Notes under the pieces: generated by a model | What the model was told of the DNA's origin: nothing | Databases searched by the model: none | The model's input: the letters and a program-made list of their open reading frames with translations, nothing else | Assembly: GCF_009697225.1 (NCBI RefSeq) | Contig: NZ_WIND01000009.1 | Coordinates: 62,001-126,000, forward strand | Source: Halovulum marinum | GTDB lineage: Bacteria; Pseudomonadota; Alphaproteobacteria; Rhodobacterales; Rhodobacteraceae | Length of the DNA stretch: 64,000 bases | Direction of reading: 5' to 3' | In this document: positions 45,114 through 54,619 of the stretch, piece by piece | Layout of the letters: every line of letters begins with the position of its first letter | How positions within the stretch are numbered: position 1 is the first letter of the stretch | Program-made: the position numbers and the translations under genes

Positions 45114-46640
45114 TCAGATGATCTCGGCCAGCGCCACCACCGCCAGCGCGCCGCTGGCGCCGGTCAGCAGCCAGCCCCACCACGGCATGCCGCGGTCGCC
45201 GCGCGGCGGCGCGTCGTTCGCCGCCTGCATCAGCGCGCGCTCGGCCATCGACGGCAGCAGCGGGCCGAAACGCGACAGCACCTTCACCGTGGTCGCAAGA
45301 TCGTTCAGCACCGCCCGCGGCCCGAGGTTGTCGCGGATGTAGTCCTCGACCACCGGTTTGGCCGCCTCCCACATGTTCAGCGCCGGGTTCAGCGACCGGG
45401 CGACGCCCTCGACCACCACCATCGTGCGCTGCAGCAGGATCAGCTCGGTCCGGGTTTCCATACCGAAGCGCTCGGTCACGTCGAACAGGTGCGCCAGCAG
45501 CCGCGCCATCGAGATGTGGCTCGCGTCCTGCCCGAAGATCGGCTCGCCGACCGAGCGCAGCGCCTGCGCGAAGGCGTCGACATCCTGCGTGCGGGGGACA
45601 TAGCCGGCCTCGAAATGCACCTCGGCGACGCGGCGGTAGTCGCGGCGCAGGAAACCGATCAGGATCTCGGAATAGACCCGGCGGGTGTAGGCGTCGATCC
45701 GGCCCATGATGCCGAAGTCCAGCGCCACGATGTCGCCGTTCGGCGCCAGCTTCAGGTTGCCCTGGTGCATGTCGGCGTGGAAGAAACCGTCGCGCAGCGC
45801 GACCTTGAGAAAGGTCTGGATCACGCGCAGCGACAGCTCGTTCAGATCGGCGCCGCGCGCCGCCAGCGCCGGCACGTCGCCGAACTTGGTGCCCTCGGCC
45901 CATTCCAGCGTCAGCACCCGGCGGCCGGACTGCGGCCAGATCACCTCGGGCACCGAGAAGCCGGCGTCGTTCGCGGTGTTGGCGCGGAACTCGTCGGCAG
46001 CCGAGGCTTCCATCCGCAGGTCCAGCTCGCCCAGCACCACGCTTTCGAAGTGTCCGATCACCACCGTCGGCTTCAGCCGGCGCGACCGCGGGGCGAGGAT
46101 CTCGATCAGCCGGGCGGCCAGATAGAAGGCGTCGACGTCGCGCAGGAACGCCCGCTCGATGCCGGGCCGCAGCACCTTGACCGCGACCTCGCGGCCGTTC
46201 TCGCGCAGCCGCGCGCGGTGCACCTGCGCCAGCGAGGCGGCGGCGACCGGCCCGGAGAAGTCGTCGAACACCGCGTCCACCGGCAGGCCCAGCTCGCGCG
46301 CGATCGAGACGCGGGCGACCTCGGTCGGGAATTCCGGCAGATCGTCCTGCAGCTGCTTCAGCTCGGCCGCCAGTTCGTCGCCGACCACATCGGGGCGGGT
46401 GGACATCAGCTGGCCGAACTTGATGTAGGCCGGCCCCAGCGCGGTCAGCGCCCGGCTGATCGGCGGCAGCGACGGATCGCCCCTGTGCCCCAGCCAGGCG
46501 AACGGCCAGCCCAGAACGCGGGCGGCGATCCGCAGGTGGCGCGGCGCCTGCATCGCCTCCAGCGCCTCGCGCATGGCGCCGGTGCGCTCGAAGGTGGCGC
46601 CGGTCCGGATCAGGCGCCAGAGATTGTGCGGTCCACGCAT
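45114..46640 (-). CDS. ubiB: Ubiquinone biosynthesis protein UbiB (ABC1 kinase-like)
   Basis: A 508-residue atypical kinase-family protein needed for ubiquinone synthesis. The ABC1 signature KFGQ is in ALGPAYIKFGQLMSTR (about residues 68-83); the Ala-rich loop AAASLAQVHRA, the catalytic FFHADMHQGNLKL and the DFG-equivalent LDFGIMGR follow. A hydrophobic C-terminal anchor (WGWLLTGASGALAVVALAE) is present. The ATG at 46640 lies three bases after the ubiE stop, so the two are an operon. Confidence 0.95.
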   Translation of the reverse strand: MRGPHNLWRLIRTGATFERTGAMREALEAMQAPRHLRIAARVLGWPFAWLGHRGDPSLPPISRALTALGPAYIKFGQLMSTRPDVVGDELAAELKQLQDDLPEFPTEVARVSIARELGLPVDAVFDDFSGPVAAASLAQVHRARLRENGREVAVKVLRPGIERAFLRDVDAFYLAARLIEILAPRSRRLKPTVVIGHFESVVLGELDLRMEASAADEFRANTANDAGFSVPEVIWPQSGRRVLTLEWAEGTKFGDVPALAARGADLNELSLRVIQTFLKVALRDGFFHADMHQGNLKLAPNGDIVALDFGIMGRIDAYTRRVYSEILIGFLRRDYRRVAEVHFEAGYVPRTQDVDAFAQALRSVGEPIFGQDASHISMARLLAHLFDVTERFGMETRTELILLQRTMVVVEGVARSLNPALNMWEAAKPVVEDYIRDNLGPRAVLNDLATTVKVLSRFGPLLPSMAERALMQAANDAPPRGDRGMPWWGWLLTGASGALAVVALAEII

Positions 46641-46643
46641 GCG

Positions 46644-47396
46644 CTACAGCTTCCAGCCCGAATGCAGCGCGGCGATCCCCAGCGACAGGTTGCGCCAGCG
46701 CACCTGGCCGAAGCCGGCGGCGCGGATCATCTCGGCGAACGGCTCCTGCGCGGGAAAACGGCGGATCGATTCGACCAGGTACTGATAGCTGTCCCGGTCG
46801 CCCGCGATCGCCTGGCCCATCGGCGGGATGACGTTGAAGGAGTAGCGGTCGTACAGCCACTGCATCCCCGGGTTCGGCAGCTGGCTGAACTCCAGCACCA
46901 TCAGCCGCCCGCCGGGGCGCAGCACGCGGAACGCCTCGGACAGCGCGTCGCCGATCCGGGTCACGTTCCGGATCCCGAAGCTGATCGTGTAGCAGTCGAA
47001 GGCGTTGTCCGGGAACGGCAGCGCCATGGCGTCGCCGGCGACCCAGTCCAGATGCGCCGACAGGTGCTCGGCCTCGGCGCGCTGGCGGCCCGCGGCCAGC
47101 ATTCCCTCGGTCATGTCCAGCACCGTCGCGTGCCCGGTGCCGTGGGTGCGCGACAGATAGCGGAAGGCGATGTCGCCGGTGCCCCCGGCCACGTCCAGCA
47201 GCCGCGTGTTCCGGCGCGGCGCCAGCCAGTCCAGCATCGCGTCCTTCCAGACCCGGTGGATGCCCAGGCTCATCACGTCGTTCATCACGTCGTAGCGCGA
47301 CGCGACCGAGGTGAAGACCCCGTGCACGCGGCCGGCCTTCTCGTCTTCCGGGATCTGCTGGAACCCGAAGTGCGTGGTCTTTGCGTCCGCTGCCAT
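46644..47396 (-). CDS. ubiE: Ubiquinone/menaquinone biosynthesis C-methyltransferase
   Basis: A 250-residue SAM-dependent methylase acting on the demethoxy-quinone ring. Signatures: [36 protein letters not shown] and [20 protein letters not shown], then [15 protein letters not shown]. The ATG at 47396 was chosen as the normal family start ([16 protein letters not shown]); the frame stays open upstream. It is divergent from mutM and heads an operon with ubiB. Confidence 0.96.
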   Translation of the reverse strand: MAADAKTTHFGFQQIPEDEKAGRVHGVFTSVASRYDVMNDVMSLGIHRVWKDAMLDWLAPRRNTRLLDVAGGTGDIAFRYLSRTHGTGHATVLDMTEGMLAAGRQRAEAEHLSAHLDWVAGDAMALPFPDNAFDCYTISFGIRNVTRIGDALSEAFRVLRPGGRLMVLEFSQLPNPGMQWLYDRYSFNVIPPMGQAIAGDRDSYQYLVESIRRFPAQEPFAEMIRAAGFGQVRWRNLSLGIAALHSGWKL

Positions 47397-47487
47397 GTTC
47401 CCGAAACCGCTGTGCCTGATTGCGCGCCAGTTAATACGTCCCGGCCAGGTAGTACAATTCCGCCCGTGCGTCGCGCGGGGCGTCAGA

Positions 47488-47516
47488 TTGACACCGCCCC
47501 CGCCGTTGCCTATCGC
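47488..47516 (+). promoter_or_regulatory. Probable sigma-70 promoter of mutM
   Basis: TTGACA (47488-47493), 17 bases, TATCGC (47511-47516), about 38 bases before the mutM start. Confidence 0.5.
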
Positions 47517-47553
47517 CGCGAGGGCCGTCACCGCGCAGAAGGAGCGCCGCGAG

Positions 47554-48405
47554 ATGCCCGAACTGCCCGAGGTCGAGACCGTCCGCCGCGGGCTGGAGCC
47601 GGCGATGGCCGGCGCGCGCATCCTGCGGGCGCAGGTGCGCCGGCCCGACCTGCGCTGGCCCCTGCCCGCGCGCATGTCCGAACGGCTGACCGGGGCGCGG
47701 GTGCTGCGCCTGGGCCGCCGCTCCAAGTACATCCTGGCCGATCTGGACACCGGCGAGACGCTGATCGTCCACCTCGGCATGTCGGGACGGATGCTGGTCG
47801 AGGGCGCCGCGCCGGGCGATTTCCACCACCAGCGCGCCGCGCCGCGGGCGCACGACCACGTCATCCTCGACATGGAGGGCGGCGCGCGGATCACCTTCAA
47901 CGACGCGCGCCGGTTCGGGGCGATGGACCTGGCGCCGACCGCCGCCGCCGAGACGCACTGGCTGCTGGCGCGGCTGGGCCCCGAGCCGCTGGGCAACGCC
48001 TTTACCGCCGACTACCTGGCGGCGCGGCTGGCCGGGCGGCGCACGCCGATCAAGGCCGCGCTGCTGGACCAGAGGATCGTCGCGGGACTGGGGAACATCT
48101 ATGTCTCGGAGGCGTTGTGGCAGGCCGGGATTCATCCGCGCAGACCGGCCGGGAACGTCTCGGCCGCGCGGCTGGCGGTGCTGGTGCCGGCGATCCGCGC
48201 GGTGCTGACCGCCGCGATCGAGGCCGGCGGCTCGTCGCTGCGCGACTACCGCCAGGCGGACGGAGAGCTGGGCTATTTCCAGCACAGCTTCGCCGCCTAC
48301 GACCGCGAGGGGCAGCCCTGCCGCCGCGACGGCTGCACCGGCACGATTCGCCGGATCGTCCAGTCGGGACGGTCCAGCTACTACTGCAGCGCCTGCCAGA
48401 GATAG
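47554..48405 (+). CDS. mutM: Formamidopyrimidine-DNA glycosylase
   Basis: A 283-residue DNA repair glycosylase/lyase that removes 8-oxoguanine. The N terminus after Met is [15 protein letters not shown], with the catalytic Pro and Glu; the Lys in [20 protein letters not shown] is conserved. The helix-two-turn-helix region is [20 protein letters not shown]. The C-terminal zinc finger has cysteines in PCRRDGC and [14 protein letters not shown] precedes the ATG. It is probably transcribed together with the hydratase gene 61 bases downstream. Confidence 0.96.
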   Translation: MPELPEVETVRRGLEPAMAGARILRAQVRRPDLRWPLPARMSERLTGARVLRLGRRSKYILADLDTGETLIVHLGMSGRMLVEGAAPGDFHHQRAAPRAHDHVILDMEGGARITFNDARRFGAMDLAPTAAAETHWLLARLGPEPLGNAFTADYLAARLAGRRTPIKAALLDQRIVAGLGNIYVSEALWQAGIHPRRPAGNVSAARLAVLVPAIRAVLTAAIEAGGSSLRDYRQADGELGYFQHSFAAYDREGQPCRRDGCTGTIRRIVQSGRSSYYCSACQR

Positions 48406-48466
48406 GGTTGCGCCCGACCGGCTTCGTGGTACCTGTGGCGAGGTTGTCAGGGCGATGGAGACGCCA

Positions 48467-49243
48467 ATGGGTTACGAAACCATCCGGGTAGAGGTCGAGG
48501 ATCACGTCGGTATCGTCCGGCTCGACCGGCCCGACGCGATGAACGCGCTGAACAGCCAGCTTCTGGACGAGCTTGGCAAGGCGCTGTGCTCGCTCGACCA
48601 GAACGATACCGTGCGCGCCATCATCCTGACCGGCTCGGACAAGGCGTTCGCCGCCGGCGCCGACATCAAGGAAATGGCCGACAAGTCGTTCGTCGACATG
48701 TTTTCCGAAGACTACTTCTCGGCCGGGACCGAACGCTTCCTGCGGGTGCGCAAGCCGATCATCGCCGCCGTCGCGGGCTACGCGCTGGGCGGCGGCTGCG
48801 AGCTGGCGATGATGTGCGACTTCATCCTGTGCGCCGACAACGCCAAGTTCGGCCAGCCCGAGATCAACCTGGGCGTCGTCGCCGGAATCGGCGGCACCCA
48901 GCGCCTGACCCGCTTCGTCGGCAAGTCGAAGTCGATGGAGATGCACCTGACCGGCCGGATGATGGACGCCGCCGAGGCCGAGCGCTCGGGGCTGGTCAGC
49001 CGCGTCGTGCCCGCCAAGGAGCTGATGGCCGAGGCGCTGAAGACCGCCGCGAAGATCGCCGAGAAGTCGCCGCTGACGGCGATGGCGGTGAAGGAGGCGG
49101 TGAACCGCTCCTACGAGACGACCCTGCGCGAGGGCGTGCTGTTCGAGCGGCGCCTGTTCAACGCGCTGTTCGCCACCGAGGACCAGAAGGAGGGCATGGC
49201 CGCCTTCGCCGAAAAACGCACGCCGCAGTTCCGCGGCAAATGA
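48467..49243 (+). CDS. Enoyl-CoA hydratase
   Basis: A 258-residue crotonase-family enzyme that hydrates 2-enoyl-CoA in fatty acid oxidation. The oxyanion-hole stretch [20 protein letters not shown] and the catalytic [20 protein letters not shown] with the first Glu, and [20 protein letters not shown] with the second Glu, are present. The ATG at 48467 ([15 protein letters not shown]) was chosen because GGAG lies seven bases upstream and it matches the family start. A short-chain substrate is likely but not proven. Confidence 0.92.
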   Translation: MGYETIRVEVEDHVGIVRLDRPDAMNALNSQLLDELGKALCSLDQNDTVRAIILTGSDKAFAAGADIKEMADKSFVDMFSEDYFSAGTERFLRVRKPIIAAVAGYALGGGCELAMMCDFILCADNAKFGQPEINLGVVAGIGGTQRLTRFVGKSKSMEMHLTGRMMDAAEAERSGLVSRVVPAKELMAEALKTAAKIAEKSPLTAMAVKEAVNRSYETTLREGVLFERRLFNALFATEDQKEGMAAFAEKRTPQFRGK

Positions 49244-49253
49244 CCTTCGGGCG

Positions 49254-49282
49254 TTGACACCCCGATCCGTTGTGGATATGTC
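49254..49282 (+). promoter_or_regulatory. Promoter of rpsT
   Basis: TTGACA (49254-49259), 17 bases, TATGTC (49277-49282). A DnaA-box-like TGTGGATAT (49271-49279) overlaps the -10 region. Confidence 0.7.
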
Positions 49283-49323
49283 CGCGCCCTGACCCGAGAA
49301 ACACAGTTTTTGGAATCTGATAC

Positions 49324-49590
49324 ATGGCCAACTCGCCAGGAGCCAAGAAGCGCGTCCGCCAGCTCGCCCGGCGGACCATGATCAACAAGTCGCGCCGCTC
49401 GCGGATGCGCACGTTCATCCGCCGTGTCGAGGAAGCGATCGCTTCCGGCGACTCGGACAAGGCGCGCGACGCGCTGAAGAATGCCCAGCCCGAGATCATG
49501 CGCTCGGTCACCAAGGGCATCCTGCACAAGAACACCGCCTCGCGGAAGATCAGCCGCCTGTCGGCCCGCGTGAAGGCGATCAACGCCTGA
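49324..49590 (+). CDS. rpsT: 30S ribosomal protein S20
   Basis: An 88-residue very basic protein that binds 16S rRNA in the small subunit. It starts [20 protein letters not shown] and ends in [21 protein letters not shown], as in alphaproteobacterial S20. It has its own promoter at 49254-49282 and a terminator hairpin after the stop. Placement shortly before dnaA is common in this group. Confidence 0.97.
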   Translation: MANSPGAKKRVRQLARRTMINKSRRSRMRTFIRRVEEAIASGDSDKARDALKNAQPEIMRSVTKGILHKNTASRKISRLSARVKAINA

Positions 49591-49610
49591 GACCACCCGG
49601 AGCTTGAACC

Positions 49611-49643
49611 GACTGCCCGCGTGCCCCCGGCGCGCGGGCAGTC
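49611..49643 (+). terminator. Terminator of rpsT
   Basis: GACTGCCCGCG and CGCGGGCAGTC form a perfect 11-bp stem around an 11-base loop, 20 bases after the rpsT stop, followed by a short GTTT. Confidence 0.75.
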
Positions 49644-49948
49644 GCGTTTCACCGATCCGTCACGCAACGTTCATGTTCAGGTTTTGATCCCGTTGCCCGA
49701 ATCTGCACCGCTGCATAACGTGACGGCCACGCTCCGGCCCCAACGCCGAGCTTCACGCTGACCGCAGTTGTGCTATCGACCCGAAGCAGGTTTCGGGGCG
49801 CGCACTGCTGCGTTTTGTTAACGATTTCTTGTGTTGCAGCGAATCTGTAGTTGTCAGCCCAATCCGGCGTCAATGACTTCTTCGTGTTGAAAGGACCCGC
49901 TGGCCGCGCTTACTGTCCGGCCAGCGTCAGACAAGGACAGGGATACTC
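49644..49948. other. Upstream control region of the rhodanese-dnaA pair
   Basis: About 305 bases without a gene. Two GANTC sites (GAATC at 49699-49703 and 49841-49845) and a GTTAAC (49817-49822) followed by GATTTCTTGTG, a CtrA-half-site-like element, are present. No cluster of DnaA boxes is seen, so an origin cannot be supported. It likely holds promoters of the downstream genes. Confidence 0.45.
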
Positions 49949-50398
49949 ATGAGCGATTCTCCGGGCATGGCCGTCGACGTGATGTCACCCGACGAGGTGT
50001 GGACGGCCCTGGAAACCGACGGCACGGCGCAGCTTGTCGACGTGCGGACCCGCCCGGAGTGGAGTTTTGTCGGCGTGCCCGACCTGTCGGCGCTCGGCCG
50101 GCAGGTGGTTCTGGCCGAATGGCGGCGCTTCCCGGACATGCAGGTGGCGCCCGATTTCGCCGAATCGATACTCGACACGCTGGGCGACCCGCCTCCGTCG
50201 CAGATCTTCTTCATCTGCCGCTCGGGCGCGCGGTCGCTGGACGCGGCGCGCGATGTGGCGGCGGTCTGCCGGCAGCGCGAGCTTCCGATCCGCTGCGTGA
50301 ACGTGGCCGAGGGGTTCGAGGGGGATCTGGACCAGAACCGGCATCGCGGCGCGATGAACGGCTGGAAGGCGCGCGGCCTGGCCTGGCAGCAGAGCTGA
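49949..50398 (+). CDS. Rhodanese-like domain protein
   Basis: A 149-residue single-domain rhodanese. Active-site loop CRSGARS follows the strand IFFI, with the catalytic Cys near residue 90; the AQLVDVRTRPEWSFVGVPDL stretch is the usual substrate-side motif. It would transfer or carry sulfane sulfur in the cytoplasm, since no signal peptide is present. AAGGACAGGG precedes the ATG. It lies 87 bases upstream of dnaA on the same strand and may share its promoter. Confidence 0.88.
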   Translation: MSDSPGMAVDVMSPDEVWTALETDGTAQLVDVRTRPEWSFVGVPDLSALGRQVVLAEWRRFPDMQVAPDFAESILDTLGDPPPSQIFFICRSGARSLDAARDVAAVCRQRELPIRCVNVAEGFEGDLDQNRHRGAMNGWKARGLAWQQS

Positions 50399-50485
50399 GC
50401 GGTATTTTGATGTGTGACCCGTCCCGCCGGGACCGGTCGACCGGCGGTGCGGTGCCGGCTGGACGAACGAAAGCGACGGAGCGGG

Positions 50486-51919
50486 ATGACACAGGATATA
50501 TGGGGCCGCGTTCGATTGGGTCTTAACGAGTCTCTGGGCGAGTCCGCCTTCACGACCTGGATCGAACCGCTCGAATTCAAGGGCTGCACCAACGGTGTCG
50601 CCTACCTCAGCGCGCCCACCAGCTTCATCGGGAACTGGGTGTCGCAGCACTATGGCGAACGCATCCAGCGTCTGATCATGGACGCCGGCACGCCGGTCTC
50701 GCGACTCGACTTCTCCGTCGCCAGCCGTCAGGCGCGGGCAGCCGCGTCCGATGCGCAGACGGCCGTGGCGTCGCAGGCCGGCGGCGGCGTCGGCCTCGCC
50801 ACGCGCCCCGAGTCGGCCGCCCAGCGGCGACCGGGATCGGGCGCGGCCGAACCGGTGCGCCCGGCCGAGCAGGGCGAGTTGCCCGGCTCGCCGCTCGATG
50901 CGCGTTACCGCTTCGACACCTTCGTCGTCGGCAAGCCGAACGAGCTGGCCCATGCCGCTGCCCGCCGGGTGGCCGAGGGCGGCCCGGTCACCTTCAACCC
51001 GCTGTTCCTCTACGGCGGCGTCGGGCTCGGCAAGACGCACCTGATGCACGCCATCGCCTGGGAACTGCAGGCCCGGACCCCGGCGCCGCGGGTGCTGTAC
51101 CTGTCGGCCGAACAGTTCATGTACCGATTCGTGCAGGCGCTGCGCTTCAAGGACACCTATTCCTTCAAGGAGCTGTTCCGCTCGGTCGACGTGCTGATGG
51201 TGGACGACGTGCAGTTCATCGCCGGCAAGGAATCGACGCAGGAGGAGTTCTTTCACACGTTCAACGCGCTGGTGGACCAGAACAAGCAGATCGTGATCTC
51301 GGGCGACACCGCCCCGGGCGAGATCTCGGGGCTCGAGGACCGGATCAAGTCGCGCCTGCAATGCGGGCTGGTCGTCGATCTGCACCCGACCGATTACGAG
51401 CTGCGCCTGGGCATCCTGCAGACCAAGGCCGAGATCCAGTCGCAGCTGCATCCCGGCATCACCGTCGAGACCCGCGTGCTGGAGTTCCTGGCCCACCGCA
51501 TCAGCTCGAACGTGCGGGTGCTGGAGGGCGCGCTGACCCGGCTCTATGCCTTCGCCTCGCTGGTCGGCCGGCCGATCGACATGGACATGGCGCAGGAATG
51601 CCTGTCCGACGTGCTGCGGGCGTCCGAACGCAAGGTCACCGTCGAAGAGATCATCCGCAGGGTCGCCGATCATTACAACGTGCGCATGGCCGATCTGCTG
51701 GGTCCGCGCCGAGCCCGCGCGGTGTCGCGGCCGCGGCAGGTGGCGATGTTCCTGTCCAAGCAGCTGACCACCAAGTCGCTGCCGGAGATTGGCCGCCGCT
51801 TCGGCGGGCGCGACCACACCACGGTGATTCACGCGGTCAAGAAGATCGAGGAACTGAAATCGATCGACAGCCAGATCAGCGACGAAGTCGAACTGCTGCG
51901 CCGCATGCTCGAGGCCTGA
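50486..51919 (+). CDS. dnaA: Chromosomal replication initiator DnaA
   Basis: A 477-residue AAA+ initiator. Domain I occupies about residues 1-80 (IWGRVRLGLNESLGESAFTT), a variable linker 81-135, and the AAA+ core from 140 with Walker A GGVGLGKT (177-184) and Walker B VLMVDDVQFI. Domain IV has the DNA-binding signature GRRFGGRDHTTVIHAVKKIE. AGCGGG-like sequence precedes the ATG at 50486. dnaN is not immediately downstream: three exported-protein genes intervene. Confidence 0.97.
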   Translation: MTQDIWGRVRLGLNESLGESAFTTWIEPLEFKGCTNGVAYLSAPTSFIGNWVSQHYGERIQRLIMDAGTPVSRLDFSVASRQARAAASDAQTAVASQAGGGVGLATRPESAAQRRPGSGAAEPVRPAEQGELPGSPLDARYRFDTFVVGKPNELAHAAARRVAEGGPVTFNPLFLYGGVGLGKTHLMHAIAWELQARTPAPRVLYLSAEQFMYRFVQALRFKDTYSFKELFRSVDVLMVDDVQFIAGKESTQEEFFHTFNALVDQNKQIVISGDTAPGEISGLEDRIKSRLQCGLVVDLHPTDYELRLGILQTKAEIQSQLHPGITVETRVLEFLAHRISSNVRVLEGALTRLYAFASLVGRPIDMDMAQECLSDVLRASERKVTVEEIIRRVADHYNVRMADLLGPRRARAVSRPRQVAMFLSKQLTTKSLPEIGRRFGGRDHTTVIHAVKKIEELKSIDSQISDEVELLRRMLEA

Positions 51920-52109
51920 TCTGCCGTTGCGCGGCAGACATATTGCTGCCGGAATCGGTTCCTATAAACTAAAATGATATGGCGCATCTCGTGGGCGTGA
52001 AGCCCTATTGGCGCGTGACCCCTGCACAACCGCGTCGGCGGAGCAGGGGCAAGTCTTTGGGGACGTCAAGCGCCGTGGGGCCGGGCGCTTGCGGCATGGG
52101 GAATAGGCG

Positions 52110-52568
52110 ATGAAGGCAACATTCATCCAGGCTTACACCGCGCGGCGGCGCGCGGTCCGCCGTTATCTAAACCTCGACGAGGACGGCGGGACGACCACGA
52201 TCGAGTTCGTCCTCTGGCTGCCGATCTTCATCGCGATTCTCAGCATCGTCATCGACGTCGCCTTCGTCTTCCTGGCACAGGCCGTGATGTACGACGTGGC
52301 GTCCGACACGGCGCGCCGCTACGCGGTCGGCAGCCTGTCGACCACCGCCGCGGCCAAGTCGCACGCCGAGACCGAAGCGCAGTTCAACGGCGAAACCCCC
52401 ACCGTAACGGTCACCGAAGCGGGGGACGGAACCGTCGAGGTCGTCATCACCCACGCCATCGCCGATATCGACATCACCGGCATCTTCAGCAGCATCGCCA
52501 GCTTCTCGTCCGACACGATCAGCGCGACGGTCTACCAGATCAAGGAACGGGACGGCTCGGCAATCTGA
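52110..52568 (+). CDS. TadE-like pilin/pseudopilin
   Basis: A 152-residue membrane-anchored protein. A basic N-terminal 24 residues precede DEDGGTTTIEFVLWLPIFIA, where a Gly is followed by T-T-T-I-E-F, giving the prepilin-peptidase pattern with Glu at +5, and then a hydrophobic helix to about residue 56. The outer domain is Thr/Ala/Val-rich and lacks cysteine. This is the TadE/TadF arrangement of tight-adherence pilus systems. No ATPase (TadA), secretin or prepilin peptidase is near, so it would have to use a system elsewhere. It is 190 bases after dnaA. Confidence 0.8.
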   Translation: MKATFIQAYTARRRAVRRYLNLDEDGGTTTIEFVLWLPIFIAILSIVIDVAFVFLAQAVMYDVASDTARRYAVGSLSTTAAAKSHAETEAQFNGETPTVTVTEAGDGTVEVVITHAIADIDITGIFSSIASFSSDTISATVYQIKERDGSAI

Positions 52569-52732
52569 CGGCGGGAATCGGTCGGGGCCCCTGTCGTGGC
52601 CGGTGCCCGCTCTGAAGAAAGATCACTTTTTCGCCAAGGTTCCCTGCCAGTCAGACAGATAGAAAGATTCGGCATGGGTACTGCCGGGTAAAATCCGCCG
52701 AGTACGGGCACAACCCTTGATTGGGTCATGTG

Positions 52733-54379
52733 ATGTACCAGCCGCTCGCCAATTTCCGCGACGATACCGACGCCGCCTCCACCGCTTGGTCGATCTTCTG
52801 GACGATCTGCTTCCTGCTGGTCGCGGGCTTCGTCATCGATACCGCCAATGCCTACAAGTACCGGCAGGTGCTGACCGCGACGGCGGATTCGGCCTCGCTG
52901 GCCGCGATCATGAACTACCGCGAACTGGAATATTACGGCCTCTACGACAAGCAGGACGAGAACTACTACACCGATGACGGCAACGCGCCGCCGGAAGGCT
53001 ACGCCCGCGCGCGGACCGCCGCCAGGGGCATCGCCAGCCAGATCATGAGCACCGCCAAGAACGGTGCGGTGATCGCGGATCAGGATGTCGAACTGGGCCA
53101 CTGGAACGGCGCGGCCTTCCTGCCGTGGGACGGCGCCTCGGCGAAACCGGGCACCATCAACGCCGCGCGCGCGACCGCGCACCGGTCCAGCCGCCGCGCG
53201 AACTCGACCGACGCGAACCCGCTGGACACGCTGCTGCTGGGGGCCTTCGGCGGGCTCGACTGGTGGGATATCGCCGCCGTGTCGGTCGCCGAAAGCTACA
53301 TCCCCGGCTGCTATACCGACGGGCTGATGGCGATGGGCAAGGTCGACATGAGCTCGAACAACTCGTTCTACGGCGAGATCTGCGTCCACGGCGAAGGCCA
53401 GGAGAACAACGGCAACAAGAACCCGCCGGTCGGGATCAGCGTCCAGCAGGGCAACTTCTTCGATCTCGAGGTCACGGTCTCGTCGCCCGGCGCGCACGAT
53501 ACCATGGTCGACGGCTCGGGCGCCTACGACCCCGACAGCAACATCGTCGAGGTGTACCGCGAGGAAAGCCTGATGCCCTCGGGCATCGCGGAGTTCGATG
53601 CCCTTCGCGACATGCTGATGGACCCGCTGTCGGCCTCGCCGACCGACCTGGCGCGCTACATGCCGGACTACATCCTGGAAAGCGTCACCTATGCGGGCGA
53701 ACCCGTGGTGGGCGACGGCGACTACAGCACGCCGCTGACGGTCGCCGAGATCGAGACGGCCCTGGACGTGCTGACCCACCCCGACGCCGACTGGCCGATC
53801 GTCGACCGGAACCCCGCCGGGAACGGTCCGCTGGCCGCCACCGACTTCAACGACATGCTTGCTCAGGCCGCGGCCAACGACACGGTAAGCGAGACCTTCT
53901 CCGGCAAGATCTTCAACGTCTCGTGCCAGGGCGGACCGGCGAACAAGGTCATCAACTTCGGCGAGCCGGTGACGCTCAGCAACATGGCCGTGGTGTCCAG
54001 CGACTGCCGGTTCTCGTTCAATTCTAACATCACGGTGGCCAGCTCGTTCCTGCTGACCGACCACAACGGGTCGAACGCGACGGTGCAGGGCAGCAGCGGC
54101 GTCACCATCGGCAGCGGCACCTGCGAGGTCGGCACCGGCTCCAAGGTGATGGCGCGCGGCACCATCGACTTCGCCTCGGACATGACGATGATCCGCTCGC
54201 AGATCGTGTCGCGCGACGAAGACGTGTACTACGCCGCCAAGGCCGATGGCCTTGACGGAACATCCGTCCACGCCGGCGGCAACATCTTCCTCCGATCCCA
54301 GGCCGCCGCGCAGTATTGCCCCGGCGCGACCACCGACGACCTGATCGTCAGCCGGGAGTACTACCGACTGGTCCAGTAG
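52733..54379 (+). CDS. TadG-like exported protein, copy A
   Basis: A 548-residue protein with one N-terminal transmembrane helix (about residues 18-38) followed by DTANAYKYRQVLTATADSAS, the Tad/TadG signature, with no prepilin-type Glu. The outer part contains six cysteines (in PGCYTDG, GEICVHG, VSCQGG, SSDCRF, GTCEVG and QYCPG), all matched in copy B. The last 160 residues are Ser/Thr/Val-rich with short repeated strands, like a beta-helix. The ATG at 52733 is the last of three possible starts (TTG 52721, GTG 52730); none has a strong ribosome binding site. Role in a pilus or surface structure is inference. Confidence 0.78.
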   Translation: MYQPLANFRDDTDAASTAWSIFWTICFLLVAGFVIDTANAYKYRQVLTATADSASLAAIMNYRELEYYGLYDKQDENYYTDDGNAPPEGYARARTAARGIASQIMSTAKNGAVIADQDVELGHWNGAAFLPWDGASAKPGTINAARATAHRSSRRANSTDANPLDTLLLGAFGGLDWWDIAAVSVAESYIPGCYTDGLMAMGKVDMSSNNSFYGEICVHGEGQENNGNKNPPVGISVQQGNFFDLEVTVSSPGAHDTMVDGSGAYDPDSNIVEVYREESLMPSGIAEFDALRDMLMDPLSASPTDLARYMPDYILESVTYAGEPVVGDGDYSTPLTVAEIETALDVLTHPDADWPIVDRNPAGNGPLAATDFNDMLAQAAANDTVSETFSGKIFNVSCQGGPANKVINFGEPVTLSNMAVVSSDCRFSFNSNITVASSFLLTDHNGSNATVQGSSGVTIGSGTCEVGTGSKVMARGTIDFASDMTMIRSQIVSRDEDVYYAAKADGLDGTSVHAGGNIFLRSQAAAQYCPGATTDDLIVSREYYRLVQ

Positions 54380-54411
54380 TACGCAGCCGAAACGGATCTT
54401 CGCCTGAAGCC

Positions 54412-54436
54412 GGGCGCTGCACGCCGTGCAGCGCCC
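54412..54436 (+). terminator. Terminator-like hairpin after TadG-like copy A
   Basis: GGGCGCTGCAC, a 3-base loop and GTGCAGCGCCC give a perfect 11-bp stem (12 with the flanking C/G), 32 bases after the stop. No T tract follows. Confidence 0.5.
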
Positions 54437-54619
54437 GTCTGCACGAATCAAATCTCACATATAGATATGCGAATACCTGTCGCGTCAGTTAATCATGTCG
54501 CAATTAAGGAATATTAAAGAAATATTGTGCAACTTTAGAAAGTTTGCTATCTAATTAGTCGAGTAGTGAGTCCGGTCGATGTGCGGCCGGACAAGTGAGT
54601 TTAGGGTAGGGGTGGCGTG
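54437..54619 (+). promoter_or_regulatory. AT-rich control region of TadG-like copy B
   Basis: About 180 bases much richer in A/T than anything nearby. It holds a GANTC site (54444-54448 region), three TTAA motifs at 54489, 54504 and 54514, and a palindrome AACTTT-AG-AAAGTT. The spacing of TTAA motifs does not exactly match the CtrA consensus. No DnaA boxes are seen. It is best read as a strong or regulated promoter. Confidence 0.4.

Noticed and set aside
54489-54517. CtrA binding site (TTAA-N7-TTAA)
   Set aside because: TTAA motifs start at 54489, 54504 and 54514, giving spacers of 11 and 6 bases instead of 7; recorded only as similar.
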